Source: Callaeas wilsoni (taxonomy: Eukaryota > Chordata > Aves > Passeriformes > Callaeidae). Taken from it: DNA of 64,000 nucleotides. Numbering within the stretch: the stretch's first letter is position 1; the number at the start of each line of letters is the position of its first letter. Both the position numbers and the translations under genes were made by a program. Location: contig VWPU01006249.1 in the NCBI GenBank assembly GCA_013398955.1, forward strand, positions 31,869 through 95,868. The letters are read 5' to 3'. The notes under the pieces were generated by a model. It was not told the origin of the DNA and did not search any database. It worked only from the letters and a program-made list of their open reading frames with translations. Shown here piece by piece: positions 25,331-36,235 of the stretch.

Positions 25331-27827
25331 GCAAAGGGGCAGGAATACACCACATCCATCTCTGCTAGCTGGTCCCTAAAAGCATTACTTGCAAGGCAGG
25401 CTTGCTCACTGCCTTCAGTGGGAACTCTGTAAGGACACAGTTGCTTAAGGTGACCTGTTCCAAGGCATCCCAATGAGTGTCCCAAATCCCTCTGAGAGTG
25501 AAGGAGTCTCAGCCTTTACATTGCAGAAATATACCTGAGCCTGCACTGCATTTGAAAACATCTGCATCAATTTCTTTCCCATGTGAAGAGTATGAAATTA
25601 TAGGGCCATTAATTGACGCAAGGAATTTGACACTCATAATAGTAAAATCTAGAAAATTAATATCCCGTGACTAACATCACTGAGCAGAGAAGTTTTCTCT
25701 TTATTGTAAAGATCATATCGAAACCCTCCACAGATTTGCCTGATTCACTGGCCATGAAATCTTGGTCTCATCCTTTGATCTTTCTTCAGATACTACTTCA
25801 TGTAAGAATAAGGCAGACTCCCTTGGCTTGCCTCCAGCAGGGAGAGACTAAGGGAATTTCAGTGCTTCTCTGGGCTAATTAGCCACTTGCAGGACCCCAG
25901 AGAAGTGGAGTCCACAGTTTCCTTTCGCTACATCCATTCCTCTAAAAGCCTGGATCTTGGTCTTTACTTCAGCACTGTGGATTGTGGGGCTGACAGAGAT
26001 TTCTAATTCCAAATTGCAATAAACTTCTAGCAAGGCCCAGTTCTCATGGAAGAGCCATTGTGTGGAGATAGGTGAACAGTGTCTAAGAAGGTTTGTAGAT
26101 ACCTGAAGTATTGGATGCTATGGAGGTATTAACTTCTTTCTTCTCTTGATTCACTCCACGGGCTGCACATGGGTGTCTCCGGAATGGAAAAAGGAAAAGC
26201 AGAGAAGCCGTCTGTGGGAAAAGCTGCATTCCATGCCCTGAACCTCCACAACACAATTTTTTTCCTTCCTGTCTCTACGTTATTTTGCTGTCTTGCTGTA
26301 TATCTAACTCCCAAGGAAAGATCTTGCTGATTCAGCCTGAACTCTTTTCTGTTGAGTCACCTCCTTTAGCTTCCAAATTAAAAGGCCAATAATTGCCTGT
26401 ATATGAAGATTTAGACAATTGCTGCCTTTTAACCTCAGCATGAGCTGTATGTGAATTTCCTGCTGTTCTGTGTGAAAACCCTAATTTAGGAGAGATTGTA
26501 GCTAGAGATCAAACTATTGGATGAGCTGTTCTTCCCTCCACACATGGAGCCAGGGCTCCAGACATCCAGGTCCCCCAGTGCAAGATAAACCCTGCTGGAA
26601 TGCTGCATTCCAAACCGAAGACTTCTCAAGAAAGCTAAGATCTGATGCCAGATCCCAGCTGCAGTTAGGAGCAGGAATGTATCTAACATCAGGGAAAGGA
26701 CAACCTGGCCCTTTTTGCTGTGACCTCTTTGCATCTCACATCTTCCATCCGGTGGGAGCTGAACCCCTTTGCCTTTCTGAGCCCCGAGTACCAGAGCTGC
26801 CCCAAAGCTTTGCTGAGCCCAACACGAATCTGTCCCCAGGAGCAGCATCTGCCTCCTCCAGCTGCCCTACTGGGTTATCCAACAGTGCTTCCCCTTCCCA
26901 GGTCTCTGCCTCTCCTTCCCGTGCTCTCAAGCCCTCTGCTGTGATCACTTCCTCCTGCTAAAGCCTGACTCCTCTTGCTTCTGCTCTTGTCAGCCAAGAT
27001 TTATTGTTCTCAAGGGACACTGATGCAGAACATGAACCTCCTTCTATAACCCCTTCGATGTCTTTTGCTGCTGCCTTGCACTGGGGCAGGCAATGCTGCC
27101 ACCTCCAACGTGAAGTGAGAGGAAGGACATGCTTAAAACACAGAACAGAAGGGTTCCAGTTTGAGTTTGTACCTTATTTCTCCCTGCCTCTGTTCCCCGA
27201 TCAAACCAACACGTGGCATTTCTCCTCCTGCCCTTGGTGCTATGGAAACAAGGGAGGCAGAGTGGTGTATTAGGGTAATGTCAGGGTGCAGCAGGCACTG
27301 TCTGCTCCCAAAGACACAGGGAACTGACAGGGACAGCGTGGCTGCAAGGCCAGGGTCCTCACTAGCCAGAGCCCACCCCGCAGCCCCCGAGGGAGGCAAG
27401 CAGGGCTGGCCTGGCAGTGGCAGCCAGCTTCAGCCTGGAGTCCAAAGCACCAGACGGTTTGTGGTGGTGAGGCAGGTTCGACCTCAAGCCAGGAAGTGAA
27501 TCCACAGGTCAGGATCAGGCCTAGTAAGGCTAATAATGGTCAGACACAGCCCAGTTATCACCAGGCAGGTCCACAGCGATGAGCCTGGCCTGAGGTCAAG
27601 CTGGGAAATTAGTGGGCCAAGATCAACAAGGTCCTCAGACAGGCACAGGCACCTCTGTGTGTGAGCTGGGGACAGGCACTTGGCTTTGCTCGTTTGGTGA
27701 CTGGAGACCCAGGGCTGAGCTTCAGTGAGACTCCTGGCCACGGGCAGAGGGTGGAGGCTGCAGGTCAGACTGATTAAGGCCATTAAAACTTCTTAGTGCT
27801 CTGAGATCCCTTATAAACAGATATTAT
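25331..27827. other. Non-coding sequence; Ser/Pro-rich open frame at 26521-26961
   Basis: The 146-codon plus-strand frame at 26521-26961 is Ser/Pro/Ala-rich because the DNA there is C/T-rich. It has no recognisable domain and is overlapped by minus-strand frames. I found no splice-bounded exon or named repeat in this block. Confidence 0.5.
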
Positions 27828-27905
27828 TTCTGGCTCTGCCACTGACTTCCAGGTGATCTTGAACAAATCCCCTCCCCTGTGCTTCTCCATCTTACCTGAG
27901 CTGGA
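27828..27905 (+). repeat. MIR-like SINE fragment
   Basis: 'TCTGGCTCTGCCACTGACTT', 'CCAGGTGATCTTGAACAAAT' and 'CCCCTCCCCTGTGCTTCTCC' follow the MIR core order ('ggctctgccacttactagctgtgtgaccttgggcaag...'). The tail is not preserved. Confidence 0.55.
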
Positions 27906-29108
27906 AGGACATCCAGTACTGTCTTCTTCTCCAAAGCTTCAACTCAGTAAATAGGAGCAGTGAATGCAGCATTATTTTTCAGTATGCTTGTAATTGCAAG
28001 ATGTGCACCTATTAGCAGCATGGGAGTCACAGTAGCTCCTCCACACAAGAATCTTTTATTGTTCACATGAGTAGCTTCTCATATTTTCCTCTAACAAGCT
28101 TCTGAGTATTTCCGGCAGAATTCCTGTGAGATTAAACATCATATAAAATGTATTTGTCTCACGCAAGATATGACTTGCTTTTGAACCATCAGCAATCATC
28201 CCAGCAATTGCTAGGATACAACTGCATTTTTTTATTGTTATTACTGTTTTTCCATTTTCTGTCCTGGATTTTGTAAGCCACCAGTCCTATCACTAATTAT
28301 GCTAACAAGGTCCTGAGGTTGATTTAGAGGCTCTGCTACAATGCCAGCCCCTCAGTTTACATCTCAAGTATCGGCATGTTTATTGTAGATGTCTGTTAAG
28401 AGAAGCTACTTTTTCCATGCTTGTATGAAGAGTGAGAGCAGGAGCCAGAGTTGGAGGGGAGCAGTGCAGAATGACACACAGAAATGAGAAAAAGCAAATA
28501 TCTGCATCCTTCTGGCAAAAGGACTGACACTGCCGCGGCACACAGGGGTTTGCCCGGAGCTTCTTATTGACACCTAATGCTCGATTTCATCCAGTCTTCC
28601 CCCAAATACAGACCAAAGAGACTCCTGAAAGCAGAGTTCAGTGCTGAGGCCGGCCCCCCGTTTGGTGTATTGATGACTTCGCAGGGCTGATGTGTGTATT
28701 AGTCACCCTTGCTGGTTCATTGCTGATCTGAACGACAGAGGTTAAATAATTGCGAAAGCAGGGCTGATGTCATCACGGCGCCTGACTGGAGCTGCTACTT
28801 GGAACTGCTGAGAGAGATGTATTTGCTTTGCTTTTGCCCAGGAAAGGGGTCAGGCCGGGCAGGGGTTCTCGCCCCTCCTCAGCCCCACAGGCCAGCGCAC
28901 AATGTCTGTGTGCCTGAGCTGCTCCCACCTTCCCCAGCCGCTCCCCGACAGTACCGCGAGGAGCTGAGCTGGGGACAGCAGCTTCCCTCTGCAGTCCTCT
29001 TCCTCCCTGCTTCTCCCTATTCCTCCCAGTCTGTTGCGGTGGTCCAGCCCACCTTTGGGCTGAGCATGGACAAAGGCATGCAGTAGGTGGAAGTTCCAGC
29101 CTCCTGGA
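27906..29108. other. Unique non-coding sequence
   Basis: No gene is supported. Frames of 95 and 113 codons overlap antiparallel at 28773-29114 in a C-rich stretch and show no domain. The segment 28100-28320 is high-complexity and AT-leaning, and could be a conserved non-coding element, but that cannot be judged from one sequence. Confidence 0.5.
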
Positions 29109-29509
29109 TGTCATTCCACCTAGTTATTCCTCCCTTGTCCCAGAAACATCTTTTTTCTTTAGTCACCCATTGGTTCTACCCTTCATGTTTATGTATATCC
29201 TTGTTGTCTAGTCAATTAAGTTCTGGAAAGTTCTGTTGTTCTATAATCCCCATTGGTCTATTGTAATTGAACCCTCTCTATTGTTCCTTTTATGGTATAT
29301 CTGACACCTTTTGTCTTCTCCCTATTGGTTTCTCTCTTTGTATCTCCCTTCTCCTCCCCTACTTTAAAAGACAGTGGAACTGTCATTCTGCGCTCTGCCC
29401 TCTTTTGTTGCTCCTCATCCTGGCCTCCTGACCTCCGGGTTAGGAATAAAGACTTGGGTGCTGCAGCATTGAGTCTCTCTTTCCTCCTTCGCCTCTGCCG
29501 ATCGCGACA
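29109..29509 (+). mobile_element. Endogenous retrovirus LTR (approximate boundaries)
   Basis: The segment has promoter and polyadenylation architecture typical of an LTR. Three ATTGG (inverted CCAAT) boxes near 29167, 29251 and 29324 lie upstream of a TATA-like ACTTTAAAAG at 29361-29370. An AATAAA signal follows at 29445-29450, then a pyrimidine-rich U5-like stretch ending in GACA at 29509. The proposed 5' end is TGTC at 29109, giving TGTC...GACA termini. I could not find matching target-site duplications, so the ends may be off, or this may be the 5' LTR of a truncated provirus. No gag/pol/env reading frame follows. A 92-codon minus-strand frame and a 94-codon plus-strand frame inside it are shadows. 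Confidence 0.6.
29363..29370 (+). promoter_or_regulatory. TATA-like element of the LTR
   Basis: TTTAAAAG lies about 80 bp before the AATAAA at 29445-29450 and downstream of three inverted CCAAT boxes. This is the usual U3/R arrangement. Confidence 0.5.
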
Positions 29510-30583
29510 GTTCCCATCGACTGCTGCCAGCTCCACTGTGAGCCCAGACGCAGACAGCTCCAGCAGGAGCTTCTAGCAGGCACAAAGCTTCTCACTGTCT
29601 CGCCACCGGGACACTTGAAGCTAGTCGCCTGCTCGGCCACCGAGTGGTCAAGCGGTCAGCAGCACCAGTCTACAGGGATGCTGGGGACTTCTAAAAATCA
29701 GATGCGTGTACATTTACAAGGCCCTCCTATGTTCACTGTACCGCGTGTGCAGGCCCCAGCACCACAAGTCAGGATCTCTTTTGTTGTGTGTTTTCTTGTA
29801 CAGACCTCTTTTGCTGACCATGTCATGTGCGTATCACAGATAAGCTGGCCATGTGTCATGTAACCTTGTAAACGTAGATGGGCCTTTTCTACTTACTGTT
29901 TAACACTGAGAATACGTTTGGCTCTGTATGAGGCATAAAAAATAAAGACAGAGCCTGCCCTAAAGAGTTTGTACTCTAAATGTCAGACAGAGAAAAGACA
30001 GGATGCGCTGTGGTGAGAGAGACTTCTGATGTGTTTGTAATTTAAATAGGAAAAAAACCCTAAACTTCCTTCACAGGAAAAGAGTGTGTGCCTGTTTGTT
30101 TGTAAGAGGACTTGAGAAAAGAAAAAGTAACAGTTTTATGACAGTTTGCTGGGGGAGAGGCTTCTTTTAACACCTGCACTGGAGCTCAGGAGAAAGAACT
30201 GGGTGTAGATGCTTGTGTGGTCTGTGCCTATTGTTCCTCTGTTCTCTGAGTGAAATTCAGTTCTGGCTTCTGAGGGCGCAACTTGCAGCTGACACCAGGG
30301 CTGCCTTTATTGGCACATGTGCCAATCCCTTTACTCCTTGAGCTCTTCCCTGTGGCTCTGTTGCGTTTTCCTGCTCTGTGTCTAATCCCTGTCTTGTGTT
30401 GTGTTTTATGCTTTTAATGAGAAGGGATAGACAGCAAAGCAAAACTTTCATGCTGTGATCATAGAAGAGAAGCTATTTATTTCTGTGTTTCATGTGATGC
30501 CATGAAAACAGTCAGCAGTCTTGCAGGAGAGCTCTGCAGCATCCACAGCACCTTTGCTGATGCCAGCTGACATTCTGTAGCAC
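29510..30583. other. Non-coding sequence after the LTR
   Basis: Directly after the LTR the sequence is moderately GC-rich to about 29660. It could be remaining retroviral leader, but no tRNA primer-binding site matching the usual Lys, Pro or Trp 3' ends is visible. The rest is unique AT-leaning DNA with no gene. Confidence 0.5.
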
Positions 30584-30650
30584 GTGCCCCTTGCACTGCT
30601 GTTCTGCATCCTCAGGCTGTGGAATCAGGAATTAGTAGTGCAAGGGGCAC
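30584..30650 (+). ncRNA. Candidate pre-miRNA-like hairpin
   Basis: The arms GTGCCCCTTGCACT (30584-30597) and AGTGCAAGGGGCAC (30637-30650) pair perfectly over 14 bp. Pairing continues inward with G-U and Watson-Crick pairs (GCTG against the TTAGT preceding the 3' arm), giving a stem of about 18-20 bp and a terminal loop of roughly 25-30 nt. Outward, pairing weakens with mismatches, as in a Drosha lower stem. The overall size suits a pre-miRNA. I do not recognise the arms as a known miRNA. A miniature inverted-repeat transposon is the main alternative. The strand is arbitrary, because the reverse complement folds equally well. Confidence 0.4.
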
Positions 30651-32484
30651 ATTTGATCCTTTTTTAGGTGCACAGGTTTCCAGGTCTAAAACTTCTTAAA
30701 TTCTGACTAGGACTTGTCAACATTTTTATTATACATGTACACATTTGTATTTTAGGAAAATGAAGTGCTGGGTGTGGGTATGTGCTAATGCTAAAAAGGA
30801 AACACAACCATATGAAGCTTCCTAAAGCCTTATATTAAAATACCAGAAGGGTTTGACTGGGTTGTAGAGGTATGTGGAAAAGCCTTGGTCCACCTTGCTG
30901 CCAAAGACAGACACCTCCCTGGATTTATTTCAAAGTGGTCAAGACCACAGATGTAAACAGGAAAGTTCTGTGGGCCACACCATCTTAGTGAGAGACTGTC
31001 ACAGCTGGAGAGTGCCTTGTGACACTGGGATATAATTTCACCCAGGAAGCTGTTTCAGGGTACTGGAGCCTGTCAGAAGTTTGAATTCCCTTAGTGGTGT
31101 CTATCTCGTCAGCTTGAACCTTCAGGAGACAGTAAAGGCCCGAATCCCAGCTTGTTCAAACTGTCTTCACACTGGCTTGGTTTTACTGTGAGAGAGACTC
31201 AGTTTCCCTGGCTTGAATTTTACTCCACAGCTCCAGAGGAAGTGTGAGCACAACTAGGGCTGTTTCTGTGCCTCTGTGAACTCAGAATTCAGCACAGTGT
31301 CCTGAAATGATGTGTGCATGTAGGACTCCAGACCAATCACACTGCAAATTTAATACTAATCACAGCAACAACATCCTGATTACCTGGGGGGAAGTAAAAA
31401 ACAATGCAGTGATACCTCCAGGACGCAGGGCAGGTCCCTCACCCCTTGGAGCTGCCATTTCCAGCTGCTGTGCCAAAGCACACTGGTTTGCTGTGGTGAT
31501 GGCAGAGAGCACACAACAGTCCAAAGTCCCCATGGGAAGCTCTGGTTACAGCCCCTCATCCAGCTGAGCTGGATCTGCCCAGAAGAAGGTGGAACTGAGC
31601 CCTGCTTGCCCGTCTCCAGCTGCAGCCTGGCAGTGGGACCCACCGTTCCACTTTACTGATGGCTGACTATGACCAAAGGAGGCTTTGTGGCTGGGCTTAG
31701 CTGGAGCCCAGGGCTGCTCTGACCACTGCACGTCTTCTGCATCCCAAGCAGGATGATCACCCACCTTGGAAATAACTACGTGATTAAGGGAAGAATGCCC
31801 TTTTGAAGGAGCAATTTAAAGAAATGTCATTTCCCTTAGCAAATCATCTGTTTTTTAGGTCCTTATGTTCACATCTACTACCCTTGAATATACAATTCAG
31901 TCCTGTAGACTTCAATTTGTTACTGAAAATAGTACTTATGACCAGTTTTGCTACTTTTTCAATATATTTTTAAAGCAAGTCATAAGACTCTTTACATGAA
32001 TAACCGGAATTAACCTTCATTTGTGCCTTAATTTGAAGTTCAAACTTAACATAATCAATATTTTGTGGTCTACTGCAATCTGTTCAAGTCTGTTTATCCA
32101 AGGAAATTATTTGTTCCCCTTCTGCATTTGAGGTAGAAATGGACATAATTAATTCCACAAACTATAAGAAATTGAAAGAACCAAGACTCTGAATATAAAG
32201 CAATATACCACATCCAAATTCAATACTTGTATGCACATCTCACTTAATTTCTAGCGTATAATGCAGAAAGTGTTTCTCAGCAAAGTGTTCCAGTTCAGCT
32301 TTTGTACAATTTTAGCTCTTTTGTGAAGCCTGTTTCCCATCCTGAGTGAAGGTGATGGTATCAGGTGAAAATGGTCATACTTGCTGACATCAGACACTGA
32401 ACCACTGAACAGAATTCATTGTTGTTGTCATGAGGTGTTTTTGGACGAGCTACATTTATAACCACGTAATTTGCTACCAGTGTT
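30651..32484. other. Non-coding sequence, becoming AT-rich towards the hAT relic
   Basis: No gene or named repeat is supported up to about 31.8 kb. From about 31850 the DNA becomes AT-rich and may include the 3' part of the transposon relic that follows on the minus strand, though no clear reading frame or terminal inverted repeat could be found. Confidence 0.45.
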
Positions 32485-33130
32485 TCATTGTAATTTACCC
32501 TCTAGAGAATTCATCATGTCATAAACTTCAGTAGGTACAAGATCAGTTCATTCTAATTTTAAGATTGTATCATAAGAAACATTTAGCGCATTGCGAAATA
32601 AATCCAAGAGGCATTTAATCACCACGAGTCTGTCATGCTCATCTTTGTCATCCTTAACAAACGTAAAAACTGCAACTGGGCAATTCTCAGCTAATGCAAA
32701 AAGTAACATCTCATGGCTTTAACTGCAAGCCAGACAGATGATCATCTTGTGGGGACATGCCTCAACATTTCTGTGCACTGGAGGTTGACAAAACGATAGA
32801 GCTTCTGTGAGTCTGAAACTCTTGGCAGCTAAGGAGAAGTGATTGAAAACTTTGATTAGACAGCTCTCAAGATCAAATGATTGTTTGATCAAATGCTTAT
32901 TTATAAAATAATTTGTTGTGTTTTATAGAACATGAGGATGCTTATTTTGCTTCCAGCTAATTGCCCAGCTAATTTTCCTGTAATTTATAGATGGTGATGT
33001 GTCCAAAAACTAACATTAGTCTTATTAGACAGCTCAGACTATTTGACTTTTTAAATACTTCTCACATTTTCAGATATTCTCATACAGTTTCACTGTTGCC
33101 TTCAATAACAATAGAACAGATTTGTTTGTC
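32485..33130 (-). pseudogene. Degenerate hAT-superfamily transposase-like sequence
   Basis: The minus strand reads as a decayed protein resembling hAT transposases and proteins derived from them. Going 5' to 3', a fragment with GNSETV and EYLK (about 33130-33020) gives way by frameshift to NKTNVSFW, reminiscent of the DNTNVNFGG region. Next comes FDLESCLIKVFNHFSLAAK, starting near 32877. A one-base shift then gives MLRHVPTR followed by TGA at 32742-32744, where the family has a Trp (TRW). Another shift leads to ENCPVAVFTFVKDD and LVVIKCLLDLF, then ILKLE, a TGA at 32548-32550, and VYDMMNSLEGKL before the final TGA at 32485-32487. The last pieces recall the 'ILKLE...VYxIMxSLxxKL' block of the family. 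In one frame, 32920-32488 has only two stops in about 144 codons. Family assignment is from memory of motifs. A retrocopy of a domesticated hAT-derived host gene is the alternative to a transposon. No 8-bp target-site duplication or terminal repeat was found. Confidence 0.6.
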
Positions 33131-33930
33131 ACCGTACAGCTGAGAGGAAAATGTTTATCAAGAACACCTCATTATTTCCACAGTTTGAGAATCTGTGTGT
33201 GCAGAGTAATGCTGGTGCAAATAACCTAGAGTTATTCAAACTTATTTTTGCATGTTGTGTTACTACTCTATGTTTAAAATTTGCAATTAATTTTTGGAGA
33301 AAGCAGAAGTTCTTGCTTATGAGTGAGTGGATGGAATCTGATCTCGTACAAAGTGGGCAGAAGATCTGAAACATTCTGCTCAAATATAGTTCCAGTTAAG
33401 TCAGTCAGCAGCATCCCTGTGGGAGTGAATACCCACGTTGAGTCTCCAGGTTGTTCTCGGCTCTCACCCTCACTGTGGCAGAATCTCCAAGCAGTAAGAT
33501 CAGTGTAGGAGTTTACTCCATTCTCCCTCAGTTCTCCTGTGAAATTATAACTGGGTTTTTGTGCTAAACTCAAATGCAGCCATTTCCCTTTTGGTTTCCA
33601 CCATACACTTCTGATTTTACCTTCTGTAATGCTTTTAGAAGCTCAGTGGACACCAGCAATGCAATATAGAAAATCTTTTTATTGAGTAACAGAGTAGCTG
33701 CTGTGCTCTAGAGCAAACTCTGTTTATATACTGCCAGGCTTGGATAAAAATTTCTGAAAAGCTCTGGGAAGAACTTTACCTGGAAACATCCCCACATCTG
33801 CTCTCTTCTGCTTCAAGATCTTGTGTTATACATAGCACTGTAACTTAGTCCTGCTTTGAGCAGCAGTTTGCAGAAGGTCTCTCCCAACCCAGGTGCAATG
33901 CCTCTTCTCATTGATCTTCTGCAATAAAAG
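33131..33930 (-). pseudogene. Possible 5' extension of the hAT-like relic
   Basis: A 122-codon minus-strand stretch without stops (33642-33277) reads protein-like (for example WWKPKGKWLHL, TDLTAWRFC, TWVFTPTGMLL). The same frame continues upstream to about 33930 with only four stops, and an 84-codon frame lies at 33129-33383. It could be the N-terminal part of the element, but I recognise no BED zinc finger or other hAT N-terminal signature, and chance frames of this length are expected in 64 kb. Confidence 0.25.
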
Positions 33931-35939
33931 TCATTAGTACCTGAACATGGCTTAACAAAACTTTCAAACTCCGTGGTGGCTTAGGAAAGTTCTAGTTCAA
34001 CGGGAAGCTGAGTCCTCACTTTAGATTCCTCATTTAGCTTTTTACTTCCCAAGGGCTGGAGATAAAATTGAAGCTGGGTATGCAAAATTCCTACCACAGG
34101 GATGAGTTGGCCCCACAGCATCCCCTTGGGTTATCTGTGGAGAAACTGGAAATAGGACCCAGGGGGACCTTCTTTACAGGATTTTGATTCCTGGATTGGC
34201 TTGATTTTGCTCAGACTTCTGATCTTTTGGGAAAACTGAATCTGGGTGAACTCAGCTGTACATTCAGGTGTAGCATTATGTGTCATGCACATCTAATCAG
34301 ATACATGGGTTTGTGTATTTTTTTGCTCTTGCAGCTGGTAAAAATCAAAGGATAGTAAAAAGAGACTGACAGCAGATGTAAGAACACAAAGCATTTGAAA
34401 TGGGACAAACTGGATGTGGGGAGAGACGTAAAATGGGGCCAAATGTGATAATTTTCAGGGCTGTGCAAGAGAAGCAGAGGAACCCCTTGGGGGCAGGGGT
34501 AAAGTCATCATCGCATTAAGTGAATAGTCTGTTGTGATTGCTCTCTGATGTGAAATAGAGTGAAAAATGACAGGATTTTTCCCCTTTAATTTATTGGAAA
34601 TGTGAATGACTCAGTCTTGCTTTAACTTATTTTGTATCTGCCTTATTCGGTGCGTGCTCTGGATAAACAAGGTTTTCTGTTTTCCTGCTCCTGGAGATTT
34701 TGCTTCTTGCCTCACTTTTTTTCTTTTTTACTTTCTTTTTTATTTTTCTTCCTTTGGGTGAAAAGCAGCCATAACATTCCTGGTATCAGAAACATATTAA
34801 GTTCATTCCTTTTAGCCAGGGACAATCAAACTCCGGAACTCTGCAGAGTCACTCAAAAGGTTCTGCTCACGAGAACTGTATCCCAGCTTTGAGACCGAGA
34901 ACTCTTCCAAATCTTGCTGCCCTCCTGCCCACCGAAGGATGCAGCCGCTTGCAAGCATCCGAAAGGCTGGCTTTGTGAATAAGCAGCAGTCGTGGGCAGC
35001 AGCGAGCCGGACCGAAGCGCTCCGGGAGCTGGGGAAGGTGCGGGGCTCACGCAGAGGGAGGGTGGCCTCTGGGCCAGCCCTTGCTGTCCCCTCAGATGGA
35101 ATCTCGGAGCCCAACAGGCTGAACAGCCCTAGCGAGTCTCTGTCCAGCTCTGATTTTTTGGGGTAGAAATCAGATGACACGCAGCTTAAGGCTTGAGTTT
35201 GTGTTTAATTAGGGGATTATCTCAAATCTGAAATGGAGCCGCTTTGAAGCGTGTGAACCAAAGCTAGATAAAGACTCCCACAAACCCCTGCACACGGGAA
35301 ATTTATAGGGTTCGCCCTGTATTTATTTGCTGTGGCTCAGTTTGAGGTGAAAGGTAGAGCTCAGCTGCCACAGCTGGACTTTTTTTCTGGTGCACATTTC
35401 TTTCTGTAGGCTGCTCTAATTTGTTTGTTGAGCAGATCATCTGGAATCAGATTGGCCGGAGCTGGAATCGCTCCGCTCCCTTAGCAAACACACGAGGTCT
35501 GAGAGGTGTCTGCCTGCATGTAATGAAATGAGCTGACTGGCACTTTAGCATTCCCCTGTGTAGGAGCGTCTTAGGAGTAAGACACTTAATTATTCTTAAC
35601 ATTCTAATTGGCCTGTGCGAGCGCGGATGTGAGTGCGCGGCTGCGCTGGTAGGGAGGGCACATCCCATACTTTCCAAACCGAGATCAAGCAGAGCCTAAA
35701 ATTCGTATCTCAACCTTCGGCCGTTTCCAACAGCAAAACCCTAAACGGACTAAACGTGAGAGGGGGATGGGGGGTGTAAAGTAACTATTTTAAGGAAACA
35801 TTAACGGGAAAAGAACACCCTGGGAAGCTCTGCAGATAAGAACGGTAAGAACTGTTCCCTCCGAGCAGTACAGCTCGTCCTGGCCGCTCCACGCCAGCGC
35901 ACGGGAGGACATTAGCCCTTCATGGGAGACATTCGGGGT
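33931..35939. other. Unique non-coding sequence flanking the CpG island
   Basis: No exon is supported. CpG density rises modestly at 34900-35110 and 35440-35700. A 122-codon minus-strand frame at 34812-35180 lies in the first of these but has no recognisable domain. Confidence 0.5.
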
Positions 35940-36180
35940 TTCAATCAAGCCCGCTTCTCCCGGAGCGCGGTGCTGGCGGCTCCGCTCGCCACGCCGCTCC
36001 TCGCCAGCCGCTTGCCACCACCTAGCGCCTTCCCTGGGAAGTGCCCGGGCCGCCGGGCCGCCGCCGGAGCCCGTGCGGGGAGCGCTGCTCGTCCCGCACA
36101 AGCACATCCGAGCGGGCCCGGATCTCTGCGGGAGGCAGCGCCGCTCCCGCTGGCACACGGCGCTGGCTTCGCCGGGCAAT
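35940..36180. promoter_or_regulatory. CpG island
   Basis: By hand count there are more than 30 CpG dinucleotides in about 240 bp, with GC well above the surroundings, whereas the rest of the window is CpG-poor. Vertebrate CpG islands usually mark promoters. Open frames of 81-169 codons on both strands here (for example 35790-36299, minus) reflect the lack of AT-rich stop codons and show no domain. Which strand, if any, is transcribed cannot be told. Confidence 0.75.
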
Positions 36181-36235
36181 GTCCTTCCACACCTTCGGCA
36201 GCCTGGAATGTCCTTCCACACCTTCGGCAGCCTGG
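36178..36235. repeat. 29-bp tandem duplication, 2 perfect copies
   Basis: Copies at 36178-36206 and 36207-36235 read identically, starting AATGTCCTTCCACACC and ending GGCAGCCTGG. They sit on the edge of the CpG island. Confidence 0.93.

Noticed and set aside
26521..26961. 146-codon Ser/Pro-rich open frame
   Set aside because: Composition follows the local C/T-rich DNA, and opposite-strand frames overlap it.
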